Assembly (NCBI RefSeq): GCF_028369105.1
Contig: NZ_JAQNDO010000001.1
Coordinates: 5,858,501 to 5,922,500, forward strand
From: Polyangium mundeleinium
GTDB lineage: Bacteria; Myxococcota_A; Polyangia; Polyangiales; Polyangiaceae
Direction of reading: 5' to 3'
Length of the DNA: 64,000 nt
A model generated the notes under the pieces. That model ran no database searches, was not told where the DNA came from, and saw only the letters and a list, made by a program, of their open reading frames with translations. The first letter of the stretch is position 1. Every line of letters starts with the position of its first letter. Positions 43,995 through 53,589 of this stretch are shown here, piece after piece. Made by a program: the position numbers and the translations under genes.

Positions 43995-44738
43995 TCAGAT
44001 CTCGAAACGCTCGCCCTCGTGCGTGCACACGATGGGCGAGTGTTCCGGATCATGAAAATCCGGATAATGAATGAGCCGCATGCGGCGCTTCACGTCCTCC
44101 GGCAGCCCCACGAGCGAGGCGAGCGGCGTGTGGACGCCGAGGTTCGTCTCGTGGAAAAAGAGATCGGCCTTGGCGAGCCAGTCGATCAGCGTGGGATCAA
44201 ACGCCGTGTCGGCGCTGTACCCGAAGCGAGCCCCGTTCGCGGAAAACCGCAGCGCCGACGTGGGAATGTGGTGGATCGTCGGCCGCCATTCGAGGTCGAG
44301 ATCGCCGATGGAGTTCGTCCCGGCGCCGAGCGGCGACACGTCCGCGTAATCGTCCAGCGTGAGCGACGTGCGGGTCCCGTCAGGAGACATGAGGGTATCC
44401 ATTCCGCCCCGGAGGCGTGTCTCCCAGAGCCCCGCGAGGACCTCGGGCGCCGCGTGCAGCGCGACGCGTTTCCCCGTCACGAACCGCCGATAAAAAAGGA
44501 GCTGCTCGAGCCCCCCCACGTGATCGCCGTGCAGGTGCGTGATGACCACGTGATCGATGTCGGCGAGCCCGATCGGAGGGCCCCCGCGCGCGCCGAGATC
44601 ACCGAGCGCCCGTCCAAGCGCGGGCGGCGCGTCGACGAGGATCCGCGTCGCGCCGGCCTCGACGAGGAAGCTGGCATTAAAATGACGCGTGGTGAATGCA
44701 TCCCCCACGCCGACGACACGCACGACGAGCGAACTCAC
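43995..44738 (-). CDS. MBL-fold metallohydrolase
   Basis: The 247-residue beta-lactamase-fold hydrolase has THLHGDHVGG (His68, His70, Asp72, His73), a GYSADTAFDPTLIDW segment with the metal-bridging Asp, and HETNLGV. Together with RILVDAPPALGRAL near the N-terminus, these resemble RNase Z/PhnP-like and arylsulfatase-type members. The catalysed hydrolysis is not predictable from this alone. The gene is on the opposite strand to the M1 gene, ending head to tail at base 43994/43995. Confidence 0.87.
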   Translation of the reverse strand: MSSLVVRVVGVGDAFTTRHFNASFLVEAGATRILVDAPPALGRALGDLGARGGPPIGLADIDHVVITHLHGDHVGGLEQLLFYRRFVTGKRVALHAAPEVLAGLWETRLRGGMDTLMSPDGTRTSLTLDDYADVSPLGAGTNSIGDLDLEWRPTIHHIPTSALRFSANGARFGYSADTAFDPTLIDWLAKADLFFHETNLGVHTPLASLVGLPEDVKRRMRLIHYPDFHDPEHSPIVCTHEGERFEI

Positions 44739-44859
44739 GACAGCCTCCCGTCGTGCGGCGTCGTTCCCTGGTTTCCGGGCGGAGACATGGCCATGGCGCG
44801 CCCTGATGGTGCCCCATCACGGCGAGCCGAGCCAGCGGCCTCTGCCCGCTTCGCGCGAG

Positions 44860-44885
44860 GGGGGAGCGACGGGCGCCGCTCCCCC
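44860..44885 (-). terminator. strong hairpin after the KGG-repeat gene
   Basis: GGGGGAGCG (44860-44868) pairs perfectly with CGCTCCCCC (44877-44885) across an 8-base loop. It begins 15 bases beyond the stop of the KGG gene on the minus strand. No T run follows, so the mode of termination is unclear. Confidence 0.5.
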
Positions 44886-44900
44886 AGCGAGCGATCGCGG

Positions 44901-45392
44901 TCAATGGGTGCCGCGCGCCTCACCACCCTTGCGCCCAATCTGCGCCATGTGGGCCCGATCGCTCGACACGGCCTCGCCACCCTTGCGGCCGATTTGCGCC
45001 ATGTGCTCGCGGTCCTGGCTCACGCGCTCGCCGCCCTTGCGGCCGATCTCGGCCATGTGCTTGCGGTTCTGGCTGACGACCTCGCCGCCCTTCTTGCCCG
45101 CCTGGCGCGCCTCGTCGGGCGTGAATTCGTGGGCCGTTCCCTTTTCGTGCGCAGCTTTTCCGCCCTTGCTCGCGATGGCGCGCTGTTTGTCGCGTTCCAT
45201 GGCCGCGAAGCCCCGCTGCGAGGGTGGCTTGCGCTCGGTCGTCGGCCCGAGGTCGCTCGAAGAGACCGGCCCCTCGTGCTCCTCGTCCCGCTCGATCGAT
45301 TGCTCGGAATGAGCCTGCGCCGTCTCCGCCTGCTTCATGTCCTCGGCCTCGCCGCTGTTCCTCGCGGTCTCGTGCTGGTCCTTCTCGATCAT
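44901..45392 (-). CDS. KGG-repeat (Con-10/stress-induced) protein
   Basis: The 163-residue hydrophilic protein starts with MIEKDQHETARNSGEA and has an acidic N-half. Its C-half is made of repeated KGG motifs: SKGGKAAHEKG, GKKGGEVVSQNR, GRKGGERVSQDR, GRKGGEAVSSDR and GRKGGEA. Proteins of this type (fungal Con-10, bacterial GsiB-like) accumulate in stress or sporulation and are intrinsically disordered. The start is set by AAGGAGGGG 5 bases upstream; an ORF extension to 45482 is not needed. A hairpin lies downstream. Confidence 0.88.
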   Translation of the reverse strand: MIEKDQHETARNSGEAEDMKQAETAQAHSEQSIERDEEHEGPVSSSDLGPTTERKPPSQRGFAAMERDKQRAIASKGGKAAHEKGTAHEFTPDEARQAGKKGGEVVSQNRKHMAEIGRKGGERVSQDREHMAQIGRKGGEAVSSDRAHMAQIGRKGGEARGTH

Positions 45393-46047
45393 GTGCCCCT
45401 CCTTGTGACGCCCCGCTCGATGCTCCAGCCGGGCGCCGTGTTGCTTCGCGGATTGCTGTTGGGCCGCGCGAAATGACGTCAAGCTGCGCTCGGTAGCGCG
45501 TGTGCCTGCTGCCGTGAGAAATGGTCGCAGAGCGAGCGAACTCGTGCACGCCGGCTCGAACCGGTCGCACGCCCGTGTTTTGCCCCGACGAACGGGGGAG
45601 CTCGAGCATGACGGAATCGGGCCGGACAGACGACTTCATCGGGTTTGGCAGAGCCTCATTCTCGATGCTGCAAAGCGCGTGACCGCTCGCTCGCTTTTGG
45701 CGAGCGGACGATCGCGGCGCCTCATGGAAAGGTCTGTCCCGTCCTTGCCCGAGCGAGCACGCGATGGCGTGCGGGCAAGGAGGTGCACACCTCTCCGGCG
45801 CATACGCTCGCCAATCAAAGAAGAGACCACGCGGCTTCGCCACGATGGACGCTCCTCGGAATCGAGCGGGCGCGACGGCAATCTTCGATGCACGAGCCCG
45901 CTCATCGGCTTGCAAAAGCACGAGTGAAGCGGCCGCCCTCGACCATGAGGTTTTTCGCGGCAGATCAAGCGCGATACGCCAAACCGCCTCGCATTGCGCC
46001 GGAGGTGCCGGGTTTTTCGGCGATCCCACGTAAGGCGAGGGCCCTAC
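45393..46047. other. gene-poor stretch, no supportable feature
   Basis: This 655-base region between the KGG gene and a transposase remnant has open frames on both strands, but they have no signal, domain or codon pattern that stands out. No tRNA-like or rRNA-like folding was noticed by eye. It may hold decayed sequence linked to the transposase fragment or the long 5' region of the KGG gene. Confidence 0.6.
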
Positions 46048-46701
46048 CTAGACGAGCGGGCGTCTACGAAGCTTTGTGGGCCAGAGCGAGGGTGTGGATG
46101 TCCGCGGGGCGCCGTCGGATGTCGAGGACTGTTCCTCGCGGATGGAACGCCTCCGTCGGCGGCGCGAAGATGTGGACCCGGCTGCGTCGATGTCGGTCCC
46201 AGGAGGAGGCGCGGACCCCGCGGCACTCCTCGGGGACCCGGTTCGCGCGGTCGGGCGGCGTGGGCCTTGGGCGCTCACCGCGACGCAGAAACGGCGCAGG
46301 ATGCGGTCGACGGTGGAGCGGCTGAGCCCGGTGGCCCTGGCCAGGGTGCGTCGGGACCAGCGGCGAGCGCCCTCAGGCGTGGGTTCGAGCGTTCGGCGGA
46401 GGAGCTCCTCGACGCGTGCGTCCGCAATGCGCCGGGGGGCGCCTCGCCGGGGGCGGTCTTCCAGGCCCGGGAGCCGGTCCCGGACGAACCGGTCGCGCCA
46501 GCGCATGACGACCCGCCGCCCGACACCGACGTGCGTCGCGACGTACGCGACGTCATGGCCAGCGGCACAAGCGAGCACGATCTTCGCACGCAGCGCCTGC
46601 CTGGGGTCGTGCGTGTCCTTCTCGGTCGGGGCCCGGGCGCGCGTTTCGAGCACCAAGCGTTCGTCGGGGGTCACTTCCATCGGCGGGTTCGCTCGTCCCA
46701 T
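46048..46701 (-). pseudogene. IS630-type transposase remnant (N-terminal HTH part only)
   Basis: The frame starts MGRANPPMEVTPDERLVLE and shows the two helix-turn-helix parts of IS630 transposases: DVAYVATHVGVGRRVVMRWR followed by LPGLEDRPRRGAPRR, then WSRRTLARATGLSRSTVDRI. After about residue 146 (near base 46265) the reading turns into an Arg/Ser-rich string, and no DDE catalytic residues (such as CVDEKSQ) can be found in any frame nearby. The gene is truncated and not functional as a transposase. No inverted terminal repeats were recognised. Confidence 0.75.
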
Positions 46702-46788
46702 CGATGGTGAACATGTGCCCAGCCCCCGCCCGTTCTCACTTTTTGTGCAGGCGGCCGAGCGGGGCCCCGGCGAGGCCGGCGGGCGAGG

Positions 46789-47841
46789 TCAGAAGGTGCC
46801 GCGCAGGCCGACGCTGCCGAGGCCGATCAAGGGCTCGACGCTCGCCTTCGTGGGCGATGCGGGCTTGGCCTTGGGCGCCGTCAAGAGGAGGACGACCCCT
46901 GCCGTGAGGCCGACGCCGCCCACGACGAACAGGGCGGTCGAGATCGCCGCCTTCGTGTCGATGCTCTCGCGGTAGTTCTTGTATCTGACAGGCGAAGCGG
47001 GCGTGTCGTCGGTCTCGCTCTTGTTCGTGCAGGGGTTGTCGCCGTTGACCTCGCGCTCGCAGTACGCCTTCATATCGCTGCGCGTGGCGTAGGCGCTGTA
47101 CAGCGCGCCGCCGCCGCCGATCGCGGCCGCGCCGCCGACGCCGAGGCTGATGTAGCCGAGGAGCCGCTGCGTGGCGCCGGGGGGTTTGGGCGGCGTGTCG
47201 GGGCTGCCGCCGGGGGGCGCGACGATGTCGCCGCCGGCGGGCTCCGTGCTGCTCTTCGGCTTGAGCTCCAGCACGGCGCGGGCGGCCTGCTTCTCGTCGA
47301 TCTTGAGGTCGAGGGCGGCCGCAGACGCCGGCGTATCGGCCTCGACGCGGTGCACGCCGGGGTTCAGCGGCGTCTTCACGCCGATGAGCGCGCGCGGAAA
47401 CACCTTGCCGTCGAGCATGACGGTCGCGACCTCCGCGCCGGCGCCCTGCACGGTGAGCTCGATCGTGGGGATGCGCGGCGAGAGCGCAGTGAGCTCCTTG
47501 GCGGCCGTCTCCTGCGCGTCGCGGAAGGCCTCGGGCGCCTTGTCGTCGAGCTGCAGGATCGTGATGGATCGGTACCTCTCCGCGGCCTCGACGAGGCGGC
47601 CGAGCTTCTCCAGCGTGCGCGCCGCGAGGAGTTTTACGGTGGGCGCGTTGACGAGCGCGTCGGCGCGATCGAACTTCACGAGCGCGTCGGCGTATTTGCC
47701 CTGCTCGTAGAGGGCGTAGCCCTCGTCCGCGAGCGCGCGGGCGGCGATACGCACTTGATCGTCGATCGGCTGCGCCCACGCCGGCGAGGCGCAGAGCGCT
47801 ACGCCCACGAGCAGCGAGCCGATCCACTTCGACAACCGCAT
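46789..47841 (-). CDS. secreted TPR/PEGA-like protein, probable partner of the adjacent kinase
   Basis: The 350-residue protein has a signal peptide (LLVGVALCASPAWAQ), then a TPR-like helical start with ALADEGYALYEQGKYADALV, a beta section similar to PEGA domains (TIELTVQGAGAEVATVMLDG; NPGVHRVEADTPASAAALDL), a Pro/Gly linker, and two hydrophobic segments (LLGYISLGVGGAAAIGGGG; TALFVVGGVGLTAGVVLLL). This layout is common in myxobacteria beside STPKs. It lies downstream of the kinase gene on the same strand with a 52-base gap, so an envelope-localised substrate or regulator is inferred. Confidence 0.75.
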   Translation of the reverse strand: MRLSKWIGSLLVGVALCASPAWAQPIDDQVRIAARALADEGYALYEQGKYADALVKFDRADALVNAPTVKLLAARTLEKLGRLVEAAERYRSITILQLDDKAPEAFRDAQETAAKELTALSPRIPTIELTVQGAGAEVATVMLDGKVFPRALIGVKTPLNPGVHRVEADTPASAAALDLKIDEKQAARAVLELKPKSSTEPAGGDIVAPPGGSPDTPPKPPGATQRLLGYISLGVGGAAAIGGGGALYSAYATRSDMKAYCEREVNGDNPCTNKSETDDTPASPVRYKNYRESIDTKAAISTALFVVGGVGLTAGVVLLLTAPKAKPASPTKASVEPLIGLGSVGLRGTF

Positions 47842-47893
47842 CGTTTCCCTCTCGCTCCTTCGAGCCGTCCGCGAACGGAAGAGCCCGTCTCCG

Positions 47894-49330
47894 TCAGATC
47901 CCCCAGTTGGGCTTCTTGGTCGTAGTGGACTTCTTGGTCGTCGTCCCGCCCTTGTTGATCGGGTACCGCGTGGTCGTCGTCGGCGCTGCGCTGGGTGTTG
48001 GCGCGGTGCTCGGAATCGCCGCGGCAGGCTCGCTCGTGGGCGGCACAGAAGGAGAAGGCGCAGGGGCCGCCGAAGCCGTCGTCGGTGCGGCGACCGTCTC
48101 CGGCGGCGGAGGCGCCGCGGGGGACGCGGAGGGCGGCGGCGAGGCCGAAGGGGTGGTCGCGTCCGTCGTCGCGGGAGGGCCGCTCGTCGAGAGGAGCACG
48201 ACGGCCGTCGCGGCGCCGAGCACGACGGCCGCGATCGCGCCCACGATCAAGGCGGGGCGCGTCTTCTTTTGCGCGGGCTGGCCCGGCGCGACGGCCGCGA
48301 CGAGCCCGCGGTGGGTCATCGTCGTCGGATCGGGCGTGCTCGTCTTGGCGAACGCCGACGGCTCGGGGCCTGGGGCCGACACGCGCGCGTGCGGCATCAC
48401 GATGTTCGGCAGCGAGGGGTGCGTCTGGCTGAGCTTCCAGACGCCCGATTGATCCGGGCAGAGGAGCCAGCGCAGCGACTCGGCGAGCTCTTTCGCGGTC
48501 TGGAAACGCTCGTTCGGCTCGCGCGAACAGGCCTTGGCGAACCAATGGTCGAAGCCATCGGGGACGGGCGCGACGGCGGAGGGCACGGGCAAGGGGCGCG
48601 CGCAGATCTGCACGATGAGATCGCCGAGCGCCTCGCTGTCGAAGGGGCGCACGCCGGTCACGCACTCGTAGGCGATGACGCCGAGCGCCCAGAGATCGGC
48701 GCGCTGATCGATCGTCTTGTTCCCGAGCGCCTGCTCCGGGCTCATGTAGCAAGGCGTGCCGACGACCGAGCCGGTGCGCGTGGCGACGCCGCCCTGGCTG
48801 CCGAGCACGCCGCCGCCGATGGCCTTCGCGATGCCGAAGTCGAGGACCTTCGCGATCTCGTCCTCGTCGTTGCGCACGAGGAAGACGTTGCTCGGCTTGA
48901 GATCGCGGTGGACGATGCCGGCCTCGTGCGCCTTGCCCACGGCGCGCGCGATGTGCGTGATGATCGTGGTGGTCATCAGCGGCGGGAGCACCCGCACGCG
49001 CTCGATGCGCTGCTCGAGCGTCTCGCCCTCGAGCATCTCCATCGCGATGTACGGCAGGGCTCCGTCGTAGCCGTGATCCTGGATCTGCACCACGTGCGGC
49101 GTACGCAGCGCGGCAGCGGCCTTCGCCTCGCGGAAGAAGCGCTGGACGATCTCGCTGTTCTCGTTCGCGCCGCTCGATCCGAGGAGATCGACGTCGATGA
49201 GCTTGATGGCGACGGGCGCGCCGAGCGTCACATGCTCCGCGCGCCACACTTCGCCCATCGCTCCTTTTCCGAGGAGGCCGATCAGGCGATATTTCCCGGC
49301 AATCACGGCTCCGGGGCCCAAGCTACTCAT
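47894..49330 (-). CDS. transmembrane Ser/Thr protein kinase
   Basis: The 478-residue eukaryotic-type kinase has a Gly loop GLLGKGAMGEV, the ATP-binding Lys43 in AIKLID, HRDLKPSNVF, DFGIAKAIG and an APE-like SPEQALG with the activation loop TRTGSVVGTPCYM. The kinase domain ends near residue 300. One hydrophobic helix (LIVGAIAAVVLGAATAVVLL) separates it from an Ala/Pro/Thr-rich external part that ends with a basic, Thr/Lys-rich tail. Myxobacteria use such PknB-like kinases for developmental and predation signalling. The TPR/PEGA-like gene follows on the same strand. Confidence 0.92.
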   Translation of the reverse strand: MSSLGPGAVIAGKYRLIGLLGKGAMGEVWRAEHVTLGAPVAIKLIDVDLLGSSGANENSEIVQRFFREAKAAAALRTPHVVQIQDHGYDGALPYIAMEMLEGETLEQRIERVRVLPPLMTTTIITHIARAVGKAHEAGIVHRDLKPSNVFLVRNDEDEIAKVLDFGIAKAIGGGVLGSQGGVATRTGSVVGTPCYMSPEQALGNKTIDQRADLWALGVIAYECVTGVRPFDSEALGDLIVQICARPLPVPSAVAPVPDGFDHWFAKACSREPNERFQTAKELAESLRWLLCPDQSGVWKLSQTHPSLPNIVMPHARVSAPGPEPSAFAKTSTPDPTTMTHRGLVAAVAPGQPAQKKTRPALIVGAIAAVVLGAATAVVLLSTSGPPATTDATTPSASPPPSASPAAPPPPETVAAPTTASAAPAPSPSVPPTSEPAAAIPSTAPTPSAAPTTTTRYPINKGGTTTKKSTTTKKPNWGI

Positions 49331-49457
49331 GCTCGTCCGAGCTTACTCCAAGTCGTACCGAGCGTGGAAGGATCGTGCGCGCGGGAAAGTTACGATGCGC
49401 CGTGCGCGTGGCCGTCAAGTGACCGTCACGAGCCCGCACATTCACACGCGTGACTTA

Positions 49458-49531
49458 GAGGGTGTTCCCCAAGCTGCTGCGCGGCTCGATGCATCGGTCG
49501 GTCTCGCTCGCGACGCCTGGGGAACACCCTC
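49458..49531. repeat. 14-base perfect inverted repeat, 74 bases across
   Basis: GAGGGTGTTCCCCA (49458-49471) and its exact complement TGGGGAACACCCTC (49518-49531) flank 46 bases. It lies in the 247-base gap between serC and the kinase gene. It is either a terminator stem for serC or a miniature inverted-repeat element. Confidence 0.65.
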
Positions 49532-49577
49532 GAAGCCATGGGCTCGGCACGGGGCCCATCTGCGAGCTACTTCACCG

Positions 49578-50666
49578 TCAGGCTGATTGCTTCGCGAAAT
49601 CCTTCATGAAGCGAACGAGCGTCTCGACAGACGCGAGCTCCACGGCGTTGTAGAGCGAGACCCGGATGCCGCCGGTGACGCGATGGCCGGCGAGCCCGAC
49701 CATGCCTTGTTTCGCGGCCTCGGCGACGAACCGCTTCTCGAGATCCTCGGTGGGGAGGCGGAAGACGACGTTCATCACGCTGCGGCTCTCGCGCTCGACC
49801 GGCGCGCGGTAAAACCCCGAGAGCTCGTCGAGCGTGCCGTAGAGCAGCCCCGCCTTCGCCCGGTTTTTCCGCTCGATCTCGGGCAAACCGCCGAGCTCCT
49901 TGGCGATCGCGAGGACGTTCCGCACGAGGTAAATCGCGAAGGTCGGCGGCGTGTTGTAGAGCGAGTTGTTCTCGGCGTGCGTCCGGTACTGGAAGATCTT
50001 GGGGATGTCCTTGCGGCTGTTCTCGACGAGATCCTTGCGCGCGACGACGACCGTGACGCCCGAGGGGCCGATGTTCTTCTGCGCGCCGGCGTAAATGAGC
50101 GCGTAGCGGCGGACGTCGATGGGGCGCCAGAGGAAATCGCTCGACATGTCCGCGACGAGAGGGACGTCGCCCGTGTCCGGGACGTTGTGCCACTGCGTGC
50201 CGAAGAGCGTGTTGTTCGTGGTGATGTGCACGTACGCCGCGTTCGGATCGAGCGAGAGCTCGTTCTGCCGCGGGATCCGGGTGTACCGCTTGCCCTCGGC
50301 CGTCGTCGCGGCCACGCGGACCGTGCCAATCCGCCCCGCCTCCTCGTACGCCTTCTCGGACCAGCCGCCTGTGACGACGTAATCGGCGCTCTTGCCGGGA
50401 GGCAGGAGGTTCAGCGGGACCATCGCGAACTGGTGGCTTGCGCCGCCTTGGAGGAAGAGCACGTGGTAGTCGTCGGGGATCGAGAGCAGCTCGCGGAGGA
50501 GCGAGAGGGCCTCGTCGTGCACGCCCTCGAACGCCTTGCCGCGGTGGCTGTGCTCGATGATCGACATGCCCGTGCCCTCGAAATCGAGCAGCTCGCGCTG
50601 GGCACGCTCGAGCGCGGCGAGGGGGAGCGCGGCAGGTCCGGCGTTGAAGTTGTGCACGCGAGCCAT
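49578..50666 (-). CDS. serC: phosphoserine aminotransferase
   Basis: The 362-residue class V aminotransferase has [10 protein letters not shown] at the start, then [16 protein letters not shown]-like [14 protein letters not shown]-rich [24 protein letters not shown], and the PLP Lys in [12 protein letters not shown], all characteristic of SerC. The C-terminus carries [19 protein letters not shown]. It converts 3-phosphohydroxypyruvate to phosphoserine (serine and pyridoxine biosynthesis). The start MARVHNFN at 50666 was chosen over longer frames. It is divergent from the PLP-enzyme gene at 50782. Confidence 0.95.
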   Translation of the reverse strand: MARVHNFNAGPAALPLAALERAQRELLDFEGTGMSIIEHSHRGKAFEGVHDEALSLLRELLSIPDDYHVLFLQGGASHQFAMVPLNLLPPGKSADYVVTGGWSEKAYEEAGRIGTVRVAATTAEGKRYTRIPRQNELSLDPNAAYVHITTNNTLFGTQWHNVPDTGDVPLVADMSSDFLWRPIDVRRYALIYAGAQKNIGPSGVTVVVARKDLVENSRKDIPKIFQYRTHAENNSLYNTPPTFAIYLVRNVLAIAKELGGLPEIERKNRAKAGLLYGTLDELSGFYRAPVERESRSVMNVVFRLPTEDLEKRFVAEAAKQGMVGLAGHRVTGGIRVSLYNAVELASVETLVRFMKDFAKQSA

Positions 50667-50781
50667 CGGTCGGGTCTCCTCTGCGATGTGGGCGCGAAAG
50701 GCAGCGCCTCGTGGCGCGACCGTATAGCACGAGGGCGCCTCCTGGCGGAGCCGCGCGCGTGGTGCTCTACTCGCACCGGCG

Positions 50782-51897
50782 ATGAAGAACGACGCGGCAG
50801 CCAGGAAGGCCCCGGGCGCGCTCGTGGAGGGCCCCCGCGAGCCGCGCCTCTTCGCCGAGTACCCAGCCCTCAGCCGCGTGGTGCCATGGCTGCCGCTCGC
50901 AGTCACACCCACGCCGGTCGAGCGCTGCACGGCGATCGCCCGCTACCTCGGGCGCGACGACGTCTGGATGAAGCGCGACGACCTCGCGTCGCCGCTCTTC
51001 GGCGGCAACAAAGTCCGGCGCTTCGAGCACATCCTGGCCGACGCGAAGGAGCGCGGCGCGCGCGAGATCCTCACCGTGGGCGGCCTCGCCTCGACGCAGG
51101 TGACCGCGACGATCCTGTTCGGTCGCGCGCTCGGCTTCGACGTGACGAGCGTGCTCTTCGACCAACCCATCACCTCGTTCGCGCGCCGGTCGTTGCTGGT
51201 GCAAGCTTCCGCCGGCGGGCGCCTGATCCACGGCGGCGGCTACGCCCGGACGGCGATCCTCACGGCGCGCGAGATCGCCAGGGCGCGCAAGGCGTACTTC
51301 GTGCCGCCCGGAGCGTCGGGGCCGATGGCGAACCTCGGCTACGTCGGGGCTGCCTTCGAGCTCGCCGATCAGGTCGCGCGGGGCGAGATGCCGCGGCCGG
51401 ATCTGATCGTCCTGCCCGCGGGGAGCGGCGGCACGGTGGCAGCGCTCTCGCTCGGCATGATGCTGCTCGGCTGGCCGACGACGGTGATCGCCGCGCGGAT
51501 CACCGAGCGCTTCGCTTGCAATCGCGTGACGCTCCGGCTCCTCGTCGAGGCCACGGCGCAGAAACTCGCGCGTCACGCGGGATCACGCGTGCTGCGGCGG
51601 AACCTGCCGCCGCCGCGCTTCGAGGTCGATCACGGCGTCGCGGGGCGCGGATACGGGCATCCGACGCCCGAGGCGCTCGAGGCCGCGCCCGAGGTGACAC
51701 GGCTGCTCGGCGTGCCGGGCGAGATCACGTACAGCGGCAAGGCGCTCGTGGGCTTGCGCCGCGCGTGCGTGGCCCATCCGGGCAAGACGATTTTGCTCTG
51801 GAACACGCTCTCGGCCACGTGGCCGGAGCCCTCGATCGGGCCGGAGGCGTTGCCTCCGGCCTTTCATCGGTTCTTCGAAGGGGACGTCCCGATCTAG
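50782..51897 (+). CDS. PLP-dependent enzyme of the ACC deaminase/D-cysteine desulfhydrase family
   Basis: The 371-residue fold-type II PLP enzyme has the pattern of 1-aminocyclopropane-1-carboxylate deaminase and D-cysteine desulfhydrase: [20 protein letters not shown] (PLP Lys in GGNK), [20 protein letters not shown], a central GYARTAIL, then the Gly-rich [15 protein letters not shown] and a [10 protein letters not shown] end. The active-site part of the substrate pocket is not distinctive enough for a name. A 46-residue N-terminal extension is Pro/Arg-rich. Its stop overlaps the convergent lipoprotein gene by 4 bases. Confidence 0.85.
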   Translation: MKNDAAARKAPGALVEGPREPRLFAEYPALSRVVPWLPLAVTPTPVERCTAIARYLGRDDVWMKRDDLASPLFGGNKVRRFEHILADAKERGAREILTVGGLASTQVTATILFGRALGFDVTSVLFDQPITSFARRSLLVQASAGGRLIHGGGYARTAILTAREIARARKAYFVPPGASGPMANLGYVGAAFELADQVARGEMPRPDLIVLPAGSGGTVAALSLGMMLLGWPTTVIAARITERFACNRVTLRLLVEATAQKLARHAGSRVLRRNLPPPRFEVDHGVAGRGYGHPTPEALEAAPEVTRLLGVPGEITYSGKALVGLRRACVAHPGKTILLWNTLSATWPEPSIGPEALPPAFHRFFEGDVPI

Positions 51898-53456
51898 GGC
51901 GAGATCGGGGGCGGGGAGGCGGGGCCGAAGCTCTGCTCGGCGATGTCGTCATAGGTGAGGAGCGGCGTCTTGGAGGCCTCGTCCGAGTAGAGCGGCTTGA
52001 CCACGCAACCACGCGCGCCGCACTGGTTGGACTCGCGGAACGCTACGTCCGCGACCAGCCAGAAGCGGTTGCCGCCGGAAAGGCCCTCGCCGTCGATCGG
52101 GGTGAACGTGATCGGCGACTCGGGCTCGTAGTAGCCCTTGGGCCCGAGCTCGGCCGAGAGCGCGCCGTCGCAGAAGATCTTGATCGTCGGATGCACGTCG
52201 TAGTTCTTGTCGCGGTTGCCGAAGTAGTGAACGCCGACGCGGAACCACTGGTTCTTCGGGGGGAAGTCGACGTTCACGTTCTCCGGTGCGCAGAACTCCG
52301 TGTCCTCCGGGTCTGAGATCGTCGGATCGCAGTACACGTTGTCGAGGTCGAGCCGCGGGTTGTGGCAACCCTTGCCGAGGGACTGCCATTTCTGGCCCAC
52401 GCCGCGCGGCGCGAAGTAGCAGGTGTTCTTCTCGAAGATCGGGTCGAGGTACCAGGACACGGGGTCCGGCGGGCTCCCGTTCGCCGGGAACCAGGACGGC
52501 GCTTCGGACGCGTTGTCCTCGAAGTAGGAGAAGACACAGTTGGACCACGTACAATCCTGCGGTTCGCCCGAGATGGCCCAGGGCTGCGTGTTGTTCGGCT
52601 GGTGCAGGTGCAGATCGAGGTCGACGCCGTCGCCGCCGAGGTCGTGCTCCCACTCGAGCTCGACGCGCAGGCCCGGCGCGCCGACGAAGAGCGGATACGT
52701 GCACGTCGCGGTGCCGCCGCCGGCCACGCCCTTCGTGTACGTCACGGTGTACTCGCCCGACTGGAGCGGCTTGAAGTCGTCCGCGGGAGCCGCTCCGTTC
52801 ACGCCGGGGCAGGGGTTGACACCGTCGGGGCAGGCGACGGTCCACGTCTCGGAGCCCGGGACCGCGTCGGCGCTGTAGTTCCCGGTGCCGTCCTTGAGGT
52901 TCACGTTGACGAACGGCGCCGTCGTCATCGGGTGGCACGCGCTCGTGTCGTTCAGGAAGCACAGGTCGGTCGCGTGGACGCCACCGTTGCAGGACGACCA
53001 GTAGCCGTTCTCGCTGCACTTCATGGTGCCATCGAAACAGCCCGGCGTGCCGCGGTAGGACGGATCGCCCCGGAAGCAGGGATTCGCCTGGCCCGCGGCG
53101 CAGGGGCAATCCTCGTCCACCTCGCCGTCGCAGTCGTCGTCGGTGCCGAGGTGGTCGGGGTCGCAGAGCTCCGTGGGCCCACATTGCGTGCCGCAGGGGT
53201 TCATCGGGACGTCGATCGGGGCGTCACTGCCGCCGTCGTCGTTCGGGATGAAGATCCCGCCTTCGCCGCCCATCCCACTCGAGGACGAGGGCGTGCCGCC
53301 CCCGCCGCCATGGCCCTCCCCGGCGGACCCGCCTTCACCGGGTTCGAACTTGTTGCCGGGGGACGTGGCCGCGCAGCCGGCGGCGATGGCCGCGCCAGTG
53401 GCGAGGCCCGCGAGCACATAAAAAAGCGGTTTCAAGGAGCGGCGACGGCGACGCAT
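51894..53456 (-). CDS. secreted lipoprotein with Cys-rich and Ca-binding-type motifs, unknown function
   Basis: The 520-residue protein has an Arg-rich start, hydrophobic core and lipobox (LATGAAIAAGC), then a Gly/Ser linker. A DDDCDGEVDEDC stretch resembles the MopE/Thr-rich metal-binding repeats found in many myxobacterial surface proteins, and numerous Cys suggest disulfides. A later domain with VDLDLHLHQPNN resembles the YfaP-type VDLxL beta-sandwich. No catalytic site is seen. It probably sits on the outer surface; a role in adhesion or binding is only a guess. Confidence 0.7.
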   Translation of the reverse strand: MRRRRRSLKPLFYVLAGLATGAAIAAGCAATSPGNKFEPGEGGSAGEGHGGGGGTPSSSSGMGGEGGIFIPNDDGGSDAPIDVPMNPCGTQCGPTELCDPDHLGTDDDCDGEVDEDCPCAAGQANPCFRGDPSYRGTPGCFDGTMKCSENGYWSSCNGGVHATDLCFLNDTSACHPMTTAPFVNVNLKDGTGNYSADAVPGSETWTVACPDGVNPCPGVNGAAPADDFKPLQSGEYTVTYTKGVAGGGTATCTYPLFVGAPGLRVELEWEHDLGGDGVDLDLHLHQPNNTQPWAISGEPQDCTWSNCVFSYFEDNASEAPSWFPANGSPPDPVSWYLDPIFEKNTCYFAPRGVGQKWQSLGKGCHNPRLDLDNVYCDPTISDPEDTEFCAPENVNVDFPPKNQWFRVGVHYFGNRDKNYDVHPTIKIFCDGALSAELGPKGYYEPESPITFTPIDGEGLSGGNRFWLVADVAFRESNQCGARGCVVKPLYSDEASKTPLLTYDDIAEQSFGPASPPPISP

Positions 53457-53589
53457 GGGACTCCTCCCGCCCCGGGCTGGGGCGTGATGGCTGAAGAAGG
53501 AAACGTACGTGCGAGGGAAGAGCGCCGCGGCCGGGATTCCGGTGGGCGCGGCACAAATCAGTGTAACGCGGCGAGGGATACGTCGAGGG

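Noticed and set aside
44739-44900. Possible regulatory RNA between the MBL-fold and KGG genes
   Set aside because: Only a single strong hairpin is seen, which is explained as a terminator; no further conserved structure could be recognised.
45636-45968. 110-residue frame in the gene-poor stretch
   Set aside because: Composition is mixed, with no signal peptide, no motif and no Shine-Dalgarno; not convincing as a gene.
46044-46265. Possible second frame of the transposase (RVHIFAPPTEAFHP and on)
   Set aside because: I looked for the DDE residues of IS630 here and found none, so it is not a simple frameshift continuation.
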